A DNA stretch of 64,000 bases from Kofleriaceae bacterium (GTDB lineage: Bacteria; Myxococcota_A; Polyangia; Haliangiales; Haliangiaceae). A model generated the notes under the pieces. That model was not told where the DNA came from. It made no database searches and was given only the letters and a program-made list of their open reading frames with translations. Position 1 is the first letter of the stretch. Each line of letters starts with the position of its first letter. Below, one piece after another: positions 45,838-54,862 of the stretch. The stretch covers positions 48,599-112,598 of the forward strand of contig JAGPCY010000032.1 in assembly GCA_018057825.1 (NCBI GenBank), read 5' to 3'. The position numbers and the translations under genes are program-made.

Positions 45838-47445
45838 CTAGATGTCAATCCCGTCTGGTGTGAGCGCCTTCTTCGGTCGAGGACGCACTGGCGGGAGACG
45901 CCGGCCGGCATCAAACGCAGCGCTGGTGTCGGAAGGCACACCGGCGTCCGCTAGTGGTTCGTGGGTGTACGCGTCCGTGGGGGCCGTGGTGAGCTCCCTA
46001 GGTGCCCCCGCCGCGGGGGCCGGTGCAGGGGCGGCGGCAGGCTTGGCGGGGCCGGCGGGGGCGGGGCCGGCGGGGGCGGGGCCGGCCGGGGCGGGGCCGG
46101 CGGGGGCGGGGCCGCCGGAGGGGGCGGACGGCGGGCTGGCGGCAGGCTCGGCGGCGGTCGGGCCGCCGCCGGCGTCGCGGGTGAGGATGACGGCGAGGGT
46201 GGCGGCGGTGGCGAGGGCGGCGGCGCCGGCGGCGATTGCGAGGGCGCGGCGCGGGCGCTGGGCTGAGGGGGCGGTGGCGGCGCCGGGGATGGCACGGAGC
46301 TGGCCGGAGCTGGCCGAGAGGGTCGTGGGGCGGGCCTGGGGGATGCCGGACCCGGTGAGGGTGCCATCGGTGGCAGTGGCGATGCCGGGCCGGGGGGGCG
46401 GCGTGCCGAGGTCGGGCGCGGTCTCTTCGGGCAGGGTCCGGTCTTCGGGGGCGGCGATCTCGAAGAGGCTCGGCGCGACGACCCGGGCGATCGCGTCGGC
46501 GTAGGGGATGCCGCGCATGAGCATGTCGGCCAGGGCGCGCGGGGTGGCGGGGCGAAACGAGGGCTCGATGGAGATCGCGGCGTCGATGGCCTCGACCCAG
46601 GCCGGGGTGATGTCGGGCCGTGGCGGGCGCGCGGGCCGCGCGGGTAGGCCGTCGCGGCCGGGCTGGGCGGCGGCGGCGGTGACGTACTCGGCGAGGGTGG
46701 GCGCGGGCTGGCGGTGGGTCAGGATGTCGCCGTAGGCGTGGACCATGGCGGCGATCTCGACGGTGGGATCGGCGTCGGGGCGGACGTAGCGCGCGGCGTA
46801 GGGATGCTCGCCGGTCAACATCTCGAAGAGGATGAGGCCGATCGCGAACACGTCCGAGCGCAGGTCGACGGCCTTGGGTCCGCGGGTCCAGACCTCGGGG
46901 GCCATGTAGCGAGGGGTGCCGAGGATCCCGCCGGTCCTGGTCAGGTTGTTCGGGTCGAGCAGCGACTTGGAGATCCCGAAGTCGAGGACCTTCAGCAACC
47001 CGGCCGGGCGATCGCACAAGAACACGTTGTCGGGCTTGAGGTCGCGGTGGAGGATGCGCTTGACGTGGGCTGCGTGGACGCCGGCGCAGAGCTGGAGCGC
47101 CCGCGGCAAGGCATCGTCGGCGGCGAACGGGCCGAACCGCTGCAAGTGGTCGCCGAGGGACCGGCCCTGTAGGAACTCCATCGCGACGAACATCCGGCCA
47201 TCGGGTAGTCGATCGACCGCGACGATCTCGACTACGTTCGGGTGGTGGATCTGCCGCGCGAGGCGGGCCTCGGCCTCGAGCCTGGCGACGGCTTCGACCG
47301 GCGCGCCAGGATGCACGACCTTGACCGCGACGCCGTGGCCGACCTCGTTGGTAGCGGCGTAGACGACCCCCATCCCGCCCTCCCCGAGCTTCCGCCGCAA
47401 CACGTAACCCGCAAGCACGCTGGTCCCCAGCAACGGATCGGTCAT
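45838..47445 (-). CDS. Ser/Thr protein kinase, membrane-anchored
   Basis: 535 residues. PknB-type kinase (about 12-290): LGEGGMGVVYAATNE, VAVKVVH, HRDLKPDNVFL, VLDFGISK and GTPRYMAPE, so the active-site residues are complete. After a juxtamembrane linker a membrane helix (about 400-420; AIAAGAAALATAATLAVIL) leads into a short extracytoplasmic tail with five near-identical PAGPAPAG units and Pro/Ala-rich sequence, without a recognised sensor. Last gene of a five-gene operon starting with the DUF4157 gene; 14 bp after the TPR gene. Probably signals about its operon partners (inference). Confidence 0.88.
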   Translation of the reverse strand: MTDPLLGTSVLAGYVLRRKLGEGGMGVVYAATNEVGHGVAVKVVHPGAPVEAVARLEAEARLARQIHHPNVVEIVAVDRLPDGRMFVAMEFLQGRSLGDHLQRFGPFAADDALPRALQLCAGVHAAHVKRILHRDLKPDNVFLCDRPAGLLKVLDFGISKSLLDPNNLTRTGGILGTPRYMAPEVWTRGPKAVDLRSDVFAIGLILFEMLTGEHPYAARYVRPDADPTVEIAAMVHAYGDILTHRQPAPTLAEYVTAAAAQPGRDGLPARPARPPRPDITPAWVEAIDAAISIEPSFRPATPRALADMLMRGIPYADAIARVVAPSLFEIAAPEDRTLPEETAPDLGTPPPRPGIATATDGTLTGSGIPQARPTTLSASSGQLRAIPGAATAPSAQRPRRALAIAAGAAALATAATLAVILTRDAGGGPTAAEPAASPPSAPSGGPAPAGPAPAGPAPAGPAPAGPAKPAAAPAPAPAAGAPRELTTAPTDAYTHEPLADAGVPSDTSAAFDAGRRLPPVRPRPKKALTPDGIDI

Positions 47446-47459
47446 CGATACCCCCGGGT

Positions 47460-48368
47460 CTAGAAGCCTCCGACGACGACAAGCCCGCCGCCGCTAGAGA
47501 AGGTGGTGAGCGTCACCGCGGGCGATGCCGCATCATCGGAGCGGAGAAGCAGCTTCGTGATCCCGACGCCGAGCGCGACCGCGCCGACCCCGATCATGAC
47601 CTGACCGGCGATCCGGCGAGTGTCGCCCTTCGCGAACAGGTCGTCGGCGGTGCCTTGCATCGGCTCGGCCCGCGCGTCGTCGTAGAGACCAGCCGCCGAC
47701 CACCAGGCAAGGCCGCCCGCCGCGCCGATGACGGCACCGCCGCCGACCAGGGACCAGCCGAGCCAGTCCGTACCGCGGCGGTGCCGCGCGGCCGGGGGAG
47801 GCTTGGCGATCGTCGGGGGCTCGGCGGTCGCGCTGGCATCGCCGACCGGCGCCGGCACCACCGCCGGCTTCTCGGCCTGAACGGCCTTGCGCTGGGCATC
47901 GAGGGCTTCGAGCGCCTTCGACGCCTGCGCGCGGTCCATCGGGCCGACGGACGTGTCGGCGGCGATCGCCTCATAGCCCGTGCGCGCCTCGTCGAAGCGT
48001 GCCTCCGTCGCAAGCCGTGCAGCGGCCACAAAGGCGGCGGCGAGCTTGCGGCGTGCCGACACCCGCGCAAGCTGCTCCTTGGGAAGCTCGGGATCGGCGA
48101 GGAGCTGATCGAGCAACGCCAGCGCACGGGACCAATCGCCGGCCGCAGCGTGCGACTGCGCGGCGTTCCAAACGGCTTTGTTCGACGGAGCGATCCGGTT
48201 CGCCGCTTCGTAGCCGGCCGCAGCGGCGGCAAACTCGCCAGCGCCGAAGAGAACGGCGGCCGCGTCGATCTGCTCCGTCGCCTTCTTTGATCGTGTCTCC
48301 CAGGGTGCGGCAGTCGCGACAGACCAGCATAGCAGCGGGATCGAAGCCGTGTACCAAACCCTCACCAT
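47460..48368 (-). CDS. TPR-containing membrane protein
   Basis: 302 residues. N-terminal signal-like stretch (VWYTASIPLLCWSVATA). Residues ~30-165 are helical TPR-like repeats (FGAGEFAAAAAGYEAANRIAP, AAAGDWSRALALLDQLLADP, RFDEARTGYEAIAAD). A Pro-rich linker follows, then two membrane segments (about 215-235, GAVIGAAGGLAWW, and 265-285, MIGVGAVALGVGITKLL). Ribosome site AGGAGG, 8 nt before ATG, overlaps the stop of the NHL gene, indicating translational coupling. This layout (TPR plus two C-terminal helices) recurs next to kinases in myxobacteria. Confidence 0.75.
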   Translation of the reverse strand: MVRVWYTASIPLLCWSVATAAPWETRSKKATEQIDAAAVLFGAGEFAAAAAGYEAANRIAPSNKAVWNAAQSHAAAGDWSRALALLDQLLADPELPKEQLARVSARRKLAAAFVAAARLATEARFDEARTGYEAIAADTSVGPMDRAQASKALEALDAQRKAVQAEKPAVVPAPVGDASATAEPPTIAKPPPAARHRRGTDWLGWSLVGGGAVIGAAGGLAWWSAAGLYDDARAEPMQGTADDLFAKGDTRRIAGQVMIGVGAVALGVGITKLLLRSDDAASPAVTLTTFSSGGGLVVVGGF

Positions 48369-48380
48369 CGGCGTAGCCTC

Positions 48381-49775
48381 CTATCGGGATAGCGAAAAGC
48401 GAAGAACGCGGTTGTGCCCGGTGTCAGCGACGTAGAGCTTGCCATTCGATGCGCTGACCCAACCGCAGGTATCGAAGTCTTGAGCTGTCGTCGGCGCAGC
48501 GGCGTTGGGGCCGGTCGTGAGATCGGGCGCGCCAAGAACGGCCGTCGCCGCGACAGCCGCAGCTTGCGGGACCGACGGGTACACCATCACGCGGGTGTTC
48601 CCGAGGTCGCAAACGTACAACGCGCCGCACTCATCGACGGTGACCGTGAAGGGGCCGCTCATGCCAACGGCGTTCGTGCCCGGCGCGCCAGCGTGCCGGC
48701 TGCCTGACACGAAGTCGCCTTGGCCGATCACCAAGGACGCCGCGGCACCGCTCGCCGTCGGAACGCCGTTCCACCCTAGCACGCGATTGTTCTCCATGTC
48801 CGCGACGTAGAGGCGCGCACCGTCGAAGTGGACGCCGTGCGGGTTCCGAAGCGAGCCCGCGGTCGGCGGGATGACCGTCTGCGCGACGCCGAAGCCGGTC
48901 TGCCCGATGACGACGTCGGCGGGCTGCTGGTTCCGGGTCGGGAACGTGTTCCACACCAGCACGCGGTTGTTGTACGTGTCGGCGACGACAAGTCGGTTCC
49001 CGTCGCTCCAGATGCCGCTGGGGCCATACATGCCATTGGCGGCGCTACTCTGCGCGCGCGAGGCGAAGTCGGGCTGCCCAAGCACCAGGCTCGCCGGTTG
49101 CCCGCTAACGGTCGGCACGCTGTTCCAGATCAAGACGCGGTTGTTGGTGCCGTCCGACACGATCAGGCGGTTGCCGACCTTCACGACCGCGCCGACCCCC
49201 TGCGAAAGCCGGTCCTGAGCGACCCCGGGTTCCGAAACGTCCCGGCTCGCTTGCCCGAGCGCAATGTCTGCCGCCTGAGCGTTCACGATCGGGTGCGAGT
49301 TCCACTTGAGGACGCGCGCGTTCCCGCTATCGGTCACCCATAGGCCGGCGTCGTCGGCGAAGACACCGCGCGGCATGTTCATGCTGCTACCAGAGAACGG
49401 CGGGAGGTTCACCACCGCCGAGGTGAACGTCGACTGACCGAGGACCAACTCGGCCGCCTGGCCGTTCGTGATGGGCGCGCCCGTCGGACAGGAAGAACCG
49501 CCATCGGTGCCGGCGTCGACACCTGCATCCGGGCCACCGGCCGCGACGCACGCCTGATCGAGGTCGGGCGTCAGCTCTCCCCAGGCCAGGCCACTCGCAC
49601 AGTCTGCCCGCGGATAGGCGCAGGCCATCACCCCGAGGGGAGACGGGAGACACTCGCCCCCGGCGGCGAGGTTGCAGTCCTCGCTGCTCGTGCACGGGGC
49701 GGACTGCGGCGTCGGCGCGAAGCACGCGCTGAGAGCGAGCAGTGGGGCGGCGTGGCGGACGTTCATGGGGCGCAT
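48381..49775 (-). CDS. NHL-repeat lipoprotein
   Basis: 464 residues. Leader (MNVRHAAPLLALSAC, lipobox LSAC; an alternative Met is three codons earlier). A Cys-rich segment (about 20-65; CTSSEDC, CLPSP, CAYP) typical of myxobacterial lipoproteins precedes a linker and a beta-propeller of six or so NHL repeats: DSGNARVLKWNS, SDGTNNRVLIWNS, ADTYNNRVLVWNT, ADMENNRVLGWNG, CDLGNTRVMVYPS, ADTGHNRVLRFS. Propellers of this type bind proteins or peptides. Operon position suggests it is exported together with or in response to the DUF4157 protein. Confidence 0.85.
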   Translation of the reverse strand: MRPMNVRHAAPLLALSACFAPTPQSAPCTSSEDCNLAAGGECLPSPLGVMACAYPRADCASGLAWGELTPDLDQACVAAGGPDAGVDAGTDGGSSCPTGAPITNGQAAELVLGQSTFTSAVVNLPPFSGSSMNMPRGVFADDAGLWVTDSGNARVLKWNSHPIVNAQAADIALGQASRDVSEPGVAQDRLSQGVGAVVKVGNRLIVSDGTNNRVLIWNSVPTVSGQPASLVLGQPDFASRAQSSAANGMYGPSGIWSDGNRLVVADTYNNRVLVWNTFPTRNQQPADVVIGQTGFGVAQTVIPPTAGSLRNPHGVHFDGARLYVADMENNRVLGWNGVPTASGAAASLVIGQGDFVSGSRHAGAPGTNAVGMSGPFTVTVDECGALYVCDLGNTRVMVYPSVPQAAAVAATAVLGAPDLTTGPNAAAPTTAQDFDTCGWVSASNGKLYVADTGHNRVLRFSLSR

Positions 49776-49827
49776 GCTAGCCGATCTCGTCTGTGACTTG
49801 GGAGGCTTTGGGACAGCGTGAGGGCGA

Positions 49828-50355
49828 TCACTTGGCGGGACCGAAAACGGCTGCGCTCGCGATGAAGGAGCGCCCGACCGCCGATTGGTCCACGAGAAGC
49901 CAGAATCCGTCGAGGTCCGCATTGAACCGCCCGGGGGGAACGAGCGCATCAACAAGCGACAGAACCTTGGCGCGCACCCCGGTCGCGACGACGTCCGGTC
50001 CTAGGATGCACTCGATCGCCGCACGGTAGCGTCGACCGTTCGCCGGCGTTTGCTGCGACATGGGACCGTACGCAGCCACGCGGATGCTTGCCAGGCTGGC
50101 CTTTTTCGCGTCGTGCCAGCCGAACGTCACCTCTAGCCAAAATCCATCGGGTCCGGGGTCTCTCCGGCTCCACGCCAGCTCGCCCGAAGCGCGTTCCTCG
50201 GGGGCGGCGCCTGGCAGACACTTTGCCGCGAGGGCTTGCGCGGCGTCGGAGCCCACCGGCCGGACCCAGCCGCGCGGACGAGGCTCGCCGCAGGCCCCAA
50301 GGAACGAGAGCCCAACAAGAACGGCGACAAACGGGCGCGGGGTCTTGGCGGTCAT
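49828..50355 (-). CDS. Small lipoprotein, possible partner of DUF4157 protein
   Basis: 175 residues. Leader [22 protein letters not shown], lipobox LGAC. The rest is a single beta-rich domain without recognised family: [27 protein letters not shown] and [18 protein letters not shown]. Start overlaps the stop of the upstream DUF4157 gene (ATGA), so the two are made in step. A lipoprotein paired this way with a putative effector could serve as immunity protein or as delivery/anchor factor (inference). Confidence 0.7.
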   Translation of the reverse strand: MTAKTPRPFVAVLVGLSFLGACGEPRPRGWVRPVGSDAAQALAAKCLPGAAPEERASGELAWSRRDPGPDGFWLEVTFGWHDAKKASLASIRVAAYGPMSQQTPANGRRYRAAIECILGPDVVATGVRAKVLSLVDALVPPGRFNADLDGFWLLVDQSAVGRSFIASAAVFGPAK

Positions 50356-52517
50356 CGAGACGGGGCCCCTTTCGGTGTGAAGAGCGGTAGGCCGCGGATC
50401 CGCCAGGACGGAACGAGCGGCGCGTCGTCAGCGAGCGCGGCCTCGAAGTTGGCCCCCGCGGGCGATTCGATCCACTGGACGAAGCGGATCTCAACCGCCG
50501 GGTCGTTCACCCATTCGTCGGCAAGCATGCGCTTAGGACCATCCACGATTCGCGAACCTCGCATCTGCCGTGGCACGTCGGCGGCGGCTGCGAGCGTAGC
50601 ACGCCCAGCGCGCCGCCAGCCGGGCGCAACATCCTCTTCGTACTCGACGAGGGCGAGGTGCTGCGCCTCGCCGCCACCGATGCGGATCGCCTTCTTCGTC
50701 ACCCGGCGCGGCAGGCTCGGCGGAAACAGGCGCGCCGGCGTGACCGACGTGTCCCCGATGGGGGCCACCTGCGACTCGAAGGCCAGAAGGATGGGGGCGA
50801 TGCGCTGGTCGATGCTGGCGACGGTCAGCGCTTCCAGGCCAGCAAGAAGACTATCGAGGCCCGCGTCGTCGAGTCCCTCGAGACCATCAAGCAGCTCGTC
50901 AAGTTGTGCTGCCCCGGCTGCGCCGACCGCGCCGGCCATGGCCATGGTGCGCACGCGGGCCGAGTTGTCGGTCGCGCCCGCATGGGCGAGGGGCACCAGC
51001 TCGCCAACGATCGTCTTGATTGTTCCCGTCGCGATCTTGGTGGAGACCTCGATGAGCATCTTTCTGAGCGCGGCGAGGCCGGCGTCGGTTGCCGCCTGCG
51101 CGACGGCTGCTCCCGCGCCCTTCCCGGCGCCCGCGGTCGCGATCGTGACCAGCGCGTCGATCAGCCACTCGGTTACCTTCTCGGCGAACTTCTCGTCCGC
51201 TGCGATGGCGTCCTGTAGACGCTCCTGGTGCCCGGCTAGCACGACTTTCAGCGCCGCATTGGCGTTGCCGATCGCGGTGCCGATCCTGCCGTGCAGCTTG
51301 AGTCGCGCTTCGACGGTCAGGTGGCATTGCTCCGGGTTCGCGGTTCGCGGATCCACCCCGAGGAACACGTCCGACTCGCACGGCTCGTCGGCTTGGGCCC
51401 GGGCGGCGGCCTCTTCAGACGACGTCGGCAGCTTCCACCCAAGGGACGCCGCCGCGACGCCCAGCTCGGCGAGCGCGTCGGCAACCGTCGCGCCGCCGTT
51501 CCGGTAGCCCAAGCGTCGGACGACAGCGAAGCTCGATCGGGCCAGCTTGGTCAGCTCGACGTGGATCTCGCGTCGGGAGATCGCCGTGGCCGCTGGGTCG
51601 GACGCAGGGATCGAGGCCAGGAGCTGGACAGCTTCGGTGCCCTCCTTCAGGAAGGTCGCGAAGGCGGCGGTGAGGGCGATCGGGATCTGCGGGATGGTGT
51701 CGAGCTGTAGCTCCATGGTGCGGGCGCGCGCCGCGGCACGCCGGAGCATCGGCCAGCCGCGCCGGAGTGGACTATCGGCCCCGGCTGATAGGTCGAAGGG
51801 CTCAAGCCTGGGCTCGGTGGCGTCGTCCCCCTTTCCCTTCCGTTGCACCGTTGGGCCGCCCCCGCTTCCTCCCGGGCCGTGCGTGAGCAGGTCGGCGGCG
51901 GACTGGCCGGCGACGACGAGATCGGCGACCGCGTCGGCGTGGACCTCGTAGGCGTCGCCCGCGCGCCCGACGCCGCCGGCGAGGTGGACCCCGGCCTGCT
52001 GCTGGATGACGTGGGCGGCCTCATGAGCGGCGGTGTGCAGGTCGGGCGGGGCCGCGAAGGCGACGCGATCGCCGGTCGCGTAGGCCGTCGCCCCGATCGC
52101 GGCGGCAGCGGTGGCCGCTGGGCCGCCGACCGCGGCGGTGATCCGGCCGACGTCATGGTCGGGGCCAAAGGCGCGTTGGATCTGGTCGCGGTGCGGCAGG
52201 GGGGACGCAGCGCCGGCGACGCCCGCGGCGGCGGTTGCGTGGAAACGAACGGCGTCGTCGGGGCCAGCGGCATCGGCGATCCTCTGGACCGGGTCAAGGT
52301 GCAACCCGAAGACGTTGGCGAAGGCCAGATCCGCCATGGTCAAGGTGGACGCGCTGGGGTCGGGCTGCGCCACCGGCGGCTCGGTCGCGACCGGCGGGGC
52401 GCTATGCCGCCGCTGTAGATGGCGGGTCGTGGGACCGCCGCCGACTCGACCGGCCGCGTTGCTGCTAGACGTGTGCTGACTCGAATCTTCCGGGCGCCGC
52501 CCGCGTTCGTTCGACAT
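50352..52517 (-). CDS. DUF4157 (eCIS-core) metallopeptidase-like protein, possible effector/toxin
   Basis: 721 residues. After a disordered N-terminus (1-75) the DUF4157 domain (about 105-205) reads [47 protein letters not shown] (HExxH at 165-169) and E191 in [10 protein letters not shown], the third ligand. The remaining ~500 residues are unique, including a Gly/Ala-rich helical part (about 455-540) that could insert in membranes. DUF4157 proteins are known as cargo or toxins of extracellular injection systems and as polymorphic-toxin headers. No injection machinery is nearby. Start chosen for its GGAAGG-type ribosome site. Confidence 0.8.
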   Translation of the reverse strand: MSNERGRRPEDSSQHTSSSNAAGRVGGGPTTRHLQRRHSAPPVATEPPVAQPDPSASTLTMADLAFANVFGLHLDPVQRIADAAGPDDAVRFHATAAAGVAGAASPLPHRDQIQRAFGPDHDVGRITAAVGGPAATAAAAIGATAYATGDRVAFAAPPDLHTAAHEAAHVIQQQAGVHLAGGVGRAGDAYEVHADAVADLVVAGQSAADLLTHGPGGSGGGPTVQRKGKGDDATEPRLEPFDLSAGADSPLRRGWPMLRRAAARARTMELQLDTIPQIPIALTAAFATFLKEGTEAVQLLASIPASDPAATAISRREIHVELTKLARSSFAVVRRLGYRNGGATVADALAELGVAAASLGWKLPTSSEEAAARAQADEPCESDVFLGVDPRTANPEQCHLTVEARLKLHGRIGTAIGNANAALKVVLAGHQERLQDAIAADEKFAEKVTEWLIDALVTIATAGAGKGAGAAVAQAATDAGLAALRKMLIEVSTKIATGTIKTIVGELVPLAHAGATDNSARVRTMAMAGAVGAAGAAQLDELLDGLEGLDDAGLDSLLAGLEALTVASIDQRIAPILLAFESQVAPIGDTSVTPARLFPPSLPRRVTKKAIRIGGGEAQHLALVEYEEDVAPGWRRAGRATLAAAADVPRQMRGSRIVDGPKRMLADEWVNDPAVEIRFVQWIESPAGANFEAALADDAPLVPSWRIRGLPLFTPKGAPSR

Positions 52518-52568
52518 CTCGCCTTCCTTTCTGCCCACAAATACGACGGACCGAAAGCAAATACACCA

Positions 52569-52769
52569 TGATGCGCGGATAGCGTGCATTTTAGTTGGCA
52601 TCCGCGCATTGCAATGCCCAAGCGCTCGCGATCGCTGGCGTTTCGATTTCGGACGACGGGGCGCGTCATTGTCGTTGTTAATCGGCGAAATTCCCGAACC
52701 ATGTTCCATCTCGCGAGCTTGGCAGTCGATGCGCGGATGCAAACAAAAATGCATGCTATCCGCGCATCA
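52569..52769. mobile_element. 200-bp inverted-repeat element (MITE-like or paired operator)
   Basis: Two 41-44-bp arms, 52569-52610 and 52725-52769, are inverted copies with only about 3-4 differences over the best 40 bp. Each arm is itself palindromic: ATGCGCGGAT occurs at 52571 and 52729 and its complement ATCCGCGCAT at 52600 and 52758. The ~118 bp between arms contain no gene. It sits between the divergent DUF4157 and FHA-regulator genes, so it could be a small non-autonomous mobile element or a regulatory site. No clear target-site duplication was found. Confidence 0.6.
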
Positions 52770-52808
52770 GGGTAGACAAGGGCCGCGGCGGGCGTAGAAC
52801 CGATCGTG

Positions 52809-54005
52809 ATGAGCAAGAAGACGCGCCCAGGTGCAGGTGGCGGTGGGGGCCTTCCGCCGACCGTTACCGAGGACGAACGGATCCTCGGGGCGATGGTCGC
52901 GGCGGACCCTGTCGTGTGGTTGTGGGTGCAGGGGGGCCGTGCGGCAGGCGGGCACGCCGAGCAAGAGGTACCCCTGCCGCTGGTCGCCGAGTTCACCATC
53001 GGCCGCGAGGGGGATGTCGTGATCGACCGGCCGACGGTCAGCCGGGTGCATGCGGTGGCGAGCCGACTCGGTCAGGGGTTGCGCGTCCGGTTGCCGTCGA
53101 TCCCGCCCAAGAACGGGATCGAGGTGCGCGCGGTGCGGCTACCGCGCGGGGACGAGGCGGCAGTCGACCCCGGCGAGACCTGGCGCATGGGAACAACGGT
53201 CGTCGTCGCGCTCACCGACGCCCAGGCTCGCGGGCGGCGGACGATCGCGAGCCTGCTGGGGACGAACGCGGCCACCTGGGTGGTAGACAGCGCCGCGCGG
53301 GGCTGCTCCTTCGGCGTGGTCAGCGATGACCCTGCGGCACGGCGGGCGGTCGCCCTGGCGATCGCGGAGGTGTCGCCGCGCCGCACCGGCCGGCGCGGCG
53401 AGCTGTTGATCGAGGGCGGCACCCACCACCCCCACGATCGCGAGTCGGTCCGCGCGTTCGCGGAGGCGGTTAGCTCGGGCCTGGCGATCGTCGAGCAAGA
53501 AGCCGTGGCGGACCTTGGGCTGAGCAACGACGACCGGGGCTCGCTGGAGCGCTACTTGACCGATGGCGTCCGATCGACCCAACTGATCTGGTGCGCCGGG
53601 ACCGAGGGCGAGGTGCGCGGACGCCTCGGCTTGGTGGCGGACGCGCTGACGTGGGTGGCGGTCCCGACGGTGGCCGAGCGAGCACGGGCGGGGGCGTTGC
53701 CGGCGATGTTCGACCACGCGATCACGTCGCGCCAGGTCAAAGCCGACGCGCGCGAGCTGTTCGACCGGGCTGGGCTACGCCTGTCGACGCTGGCGGCCTA
53801 CCCGTGGCCCGACGGGTTGGCCGAGCTGAATCTGTGCGTCTCCTATCTGCTGGACCAGCAAGCCGGGGTACCGCTTCAGGAGACGGCGCAAAAGAACGGG
53901 CTTTCGCGACACGCTTTGCGCCGGTTGGTGCAGTCCTGGCAGGGCGGCGACGGGCCGCGCCGTCGGGGGCTGCTCGATCGGATGCTGCGGCGGGGCGAGG
54001 AATGA
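52809..54005 (+). CDS. FHA domain regulator with degenerate NtrC-type AAA core and Fis-like HTH
   Basis: 398 residues. The FHA domain (about 55-130) has GRE at 65 and SRVH at 78-81, the phosphothreonine-binding motif. The middle resembles the AAA+ domain of sigma54 activators (FAEAVSSG, VPTVAERARAGALP in place of PPLRER, YPWPDGLAELN at 331-341 in place of YPWPGNVRELxN) but has no Walker A, no GAFTGA and no arginine finger. The C-terminus is a Fis-like HTH (LQETAQKNGLSRHALRRLVQ). It probably reads phosphorylation by the upstream-operon kinase and binds DNA without ATPase activity (inference). Confidence 0.7.
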   Translation: MSKKTRPGAGGGGGLPPTVTEDERILGAMVAADPVVWLWVQGGRAAGGHAEQEVPLPLVAEFTIGREGDVVIDRPTVSRVHAVASRLGQGLRVRLPSIPPKNGIEVRAVRLPRGDEAAVDPGETWRMGTTVVVALTDAQARGRRTIASLLGTNAATWVVDSAARGCSFGVVSDDPAARRAVALAIAEVSPRRTGRRGELLIEGGTHHPHDRESVRAFAEAVSSGLAIVEQEAVADLGLSNDDRGSLERYLTDGVRSTQLIWCAGTEGEVRGRLGLVADALTWVAVPTVAERARAGALPAMFDHAITSRQVKADARELFDRAGLRLSTLAAYPWPDGLAELNLCVSYLLDQQAGVPLQETAQKNGLSRHALRRLVQSWQGGDGPRRRGLLDRMLRRGEE

Positions 54006-54232
54006 ACGAGGGAGCCTTCGAGGGGCCGCCGCCGACCGTGGCAAGCATCCTTCTGACCGGCGCACCGCCGGCGGACGGAGCGCCGGATCTGTCGGGGCTG
54101 GTCGTGGGCGGGCTGGTGGCGCTGGCGCGCGCCGCGGTGCTGTTCGATGGGTTGATGGTTGTGATTGGGCACATGTCCTCGGGCTGGTCGCCATCGAGGA
54201 AGGTGCAGAGTTTTACGCAACGTCACTGGTGA
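54002..54232 (+). CDS. Small hypothetical protein
   Basis: 76 residues; its ATG overlaps the stop of the FHA regulator (ATGA). A central hydrophobic stretch (LSGLVVGGLVALARAAVLFDGLMVVIG) may form one membrane helix. No family recognised; supported mainly by gene coupling. Confidence 0.45.
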   Translation: MNEGAFEGPPPTVASILLTGAPPADGAPDLSGLVVGGLVALARAAVLFDGLMVVIGHMSSGWSPSRKVQSFTQRHW

Positions 54233-54253
54233 CCGATCGATATCGGGGGGTGC

Positions 54254-54862
54254 ATGAGTCTTCAGATCGAAGAGACGTCCAAGATCGTCGCCCACAACGG
54301 GACGACGGACTACGCGATGACGGCGCAACAGGCGCAAGCGGCGGCGCCGTCATGGCGCCGCGCGGACGCCTGCCGTGTCCTCGCGTACGCCGAGGGCATG
54401 GGGCTGGTCCTTGGTGAGCTGGTGCCGCGTACGGACGCGCTGTGGTGCGCTCGGCGCGGCGTCGAGTCCATCGTTCTCGGGGTGCGGACCTGGGACCCGG
54501 CCCGCGAAGCGCGGTTCGCGACGGCGGTGTGCGACGCGATCCGGTGGGACTGGCGATACCGAATCGTGCAGCGACGCCGCGACCGTGCACGGGACCGGTT
54601 GAGCGACGCGCAGATCGGCGACCTCGATGGGGTGTGCCAGATCGCGCACGTCGCTGGGCGGGTGGCCGCGGTGATCCGCCACCGGCGGGGCGGCGGCGAT
54701 TTCACCGACCTGGCCGGCGTCTACTTCGCGGAGGTGCGCGACTGGTTGGCGCTCATCGCGAGCGGGGCGACCCGCGGCGTGGTGCCGCCATCGGCGCCGC
54801 TGTTCGTCGAGGGCGCGACGATCGATCGTTCGCGCGGCATTGCGGCGAGGGCGACGCCATGA
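54254..54862 (+). CDS. Hypothetical helical protein
   Basis: 202 residues. Preceded by a good GGGGGG ribosome site 4 nt before the ATG. Alpha-helical by pattern, with basic segment RRRDRARDRLSDAQIGDLDGV and no membrane helix. No motif recognised. Its stop overlaps the next start as ATGA, so it belongs to the small-gene operon that follows the FHA regulator. Confidence 0.6.
   Translation: MSLQIEETSKIVAHNGTTDYAMTAQQAQAAAPSWRRADACRVLAYAEGMGLVLGELVPRTDALWCARRGVESIVLGVRTWDPAREARFATAVCDAIRWDWRYRIVQRRRDRARDRLSDAQIGDLDGVCQIAHVAGRVAAVIRHRRGGGDFTDLAGVYFAEVRDWLALIASGATRGVVPPSAPLFVEGATIDRSRGIAARATP

Noticed and set aside
45961..46266. Gly/Ala-rich reading frame opposite the kinase linker
   Set aside because: It is the complement of the Pro/Ala linker of the kinase and has no independent support.
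50352..52517. Complete extracellular contractile injection system
   Set aside because: Only a DUF4157 protein is present; there are no sheath, tube, baseplate or AAA loader genes nearby.
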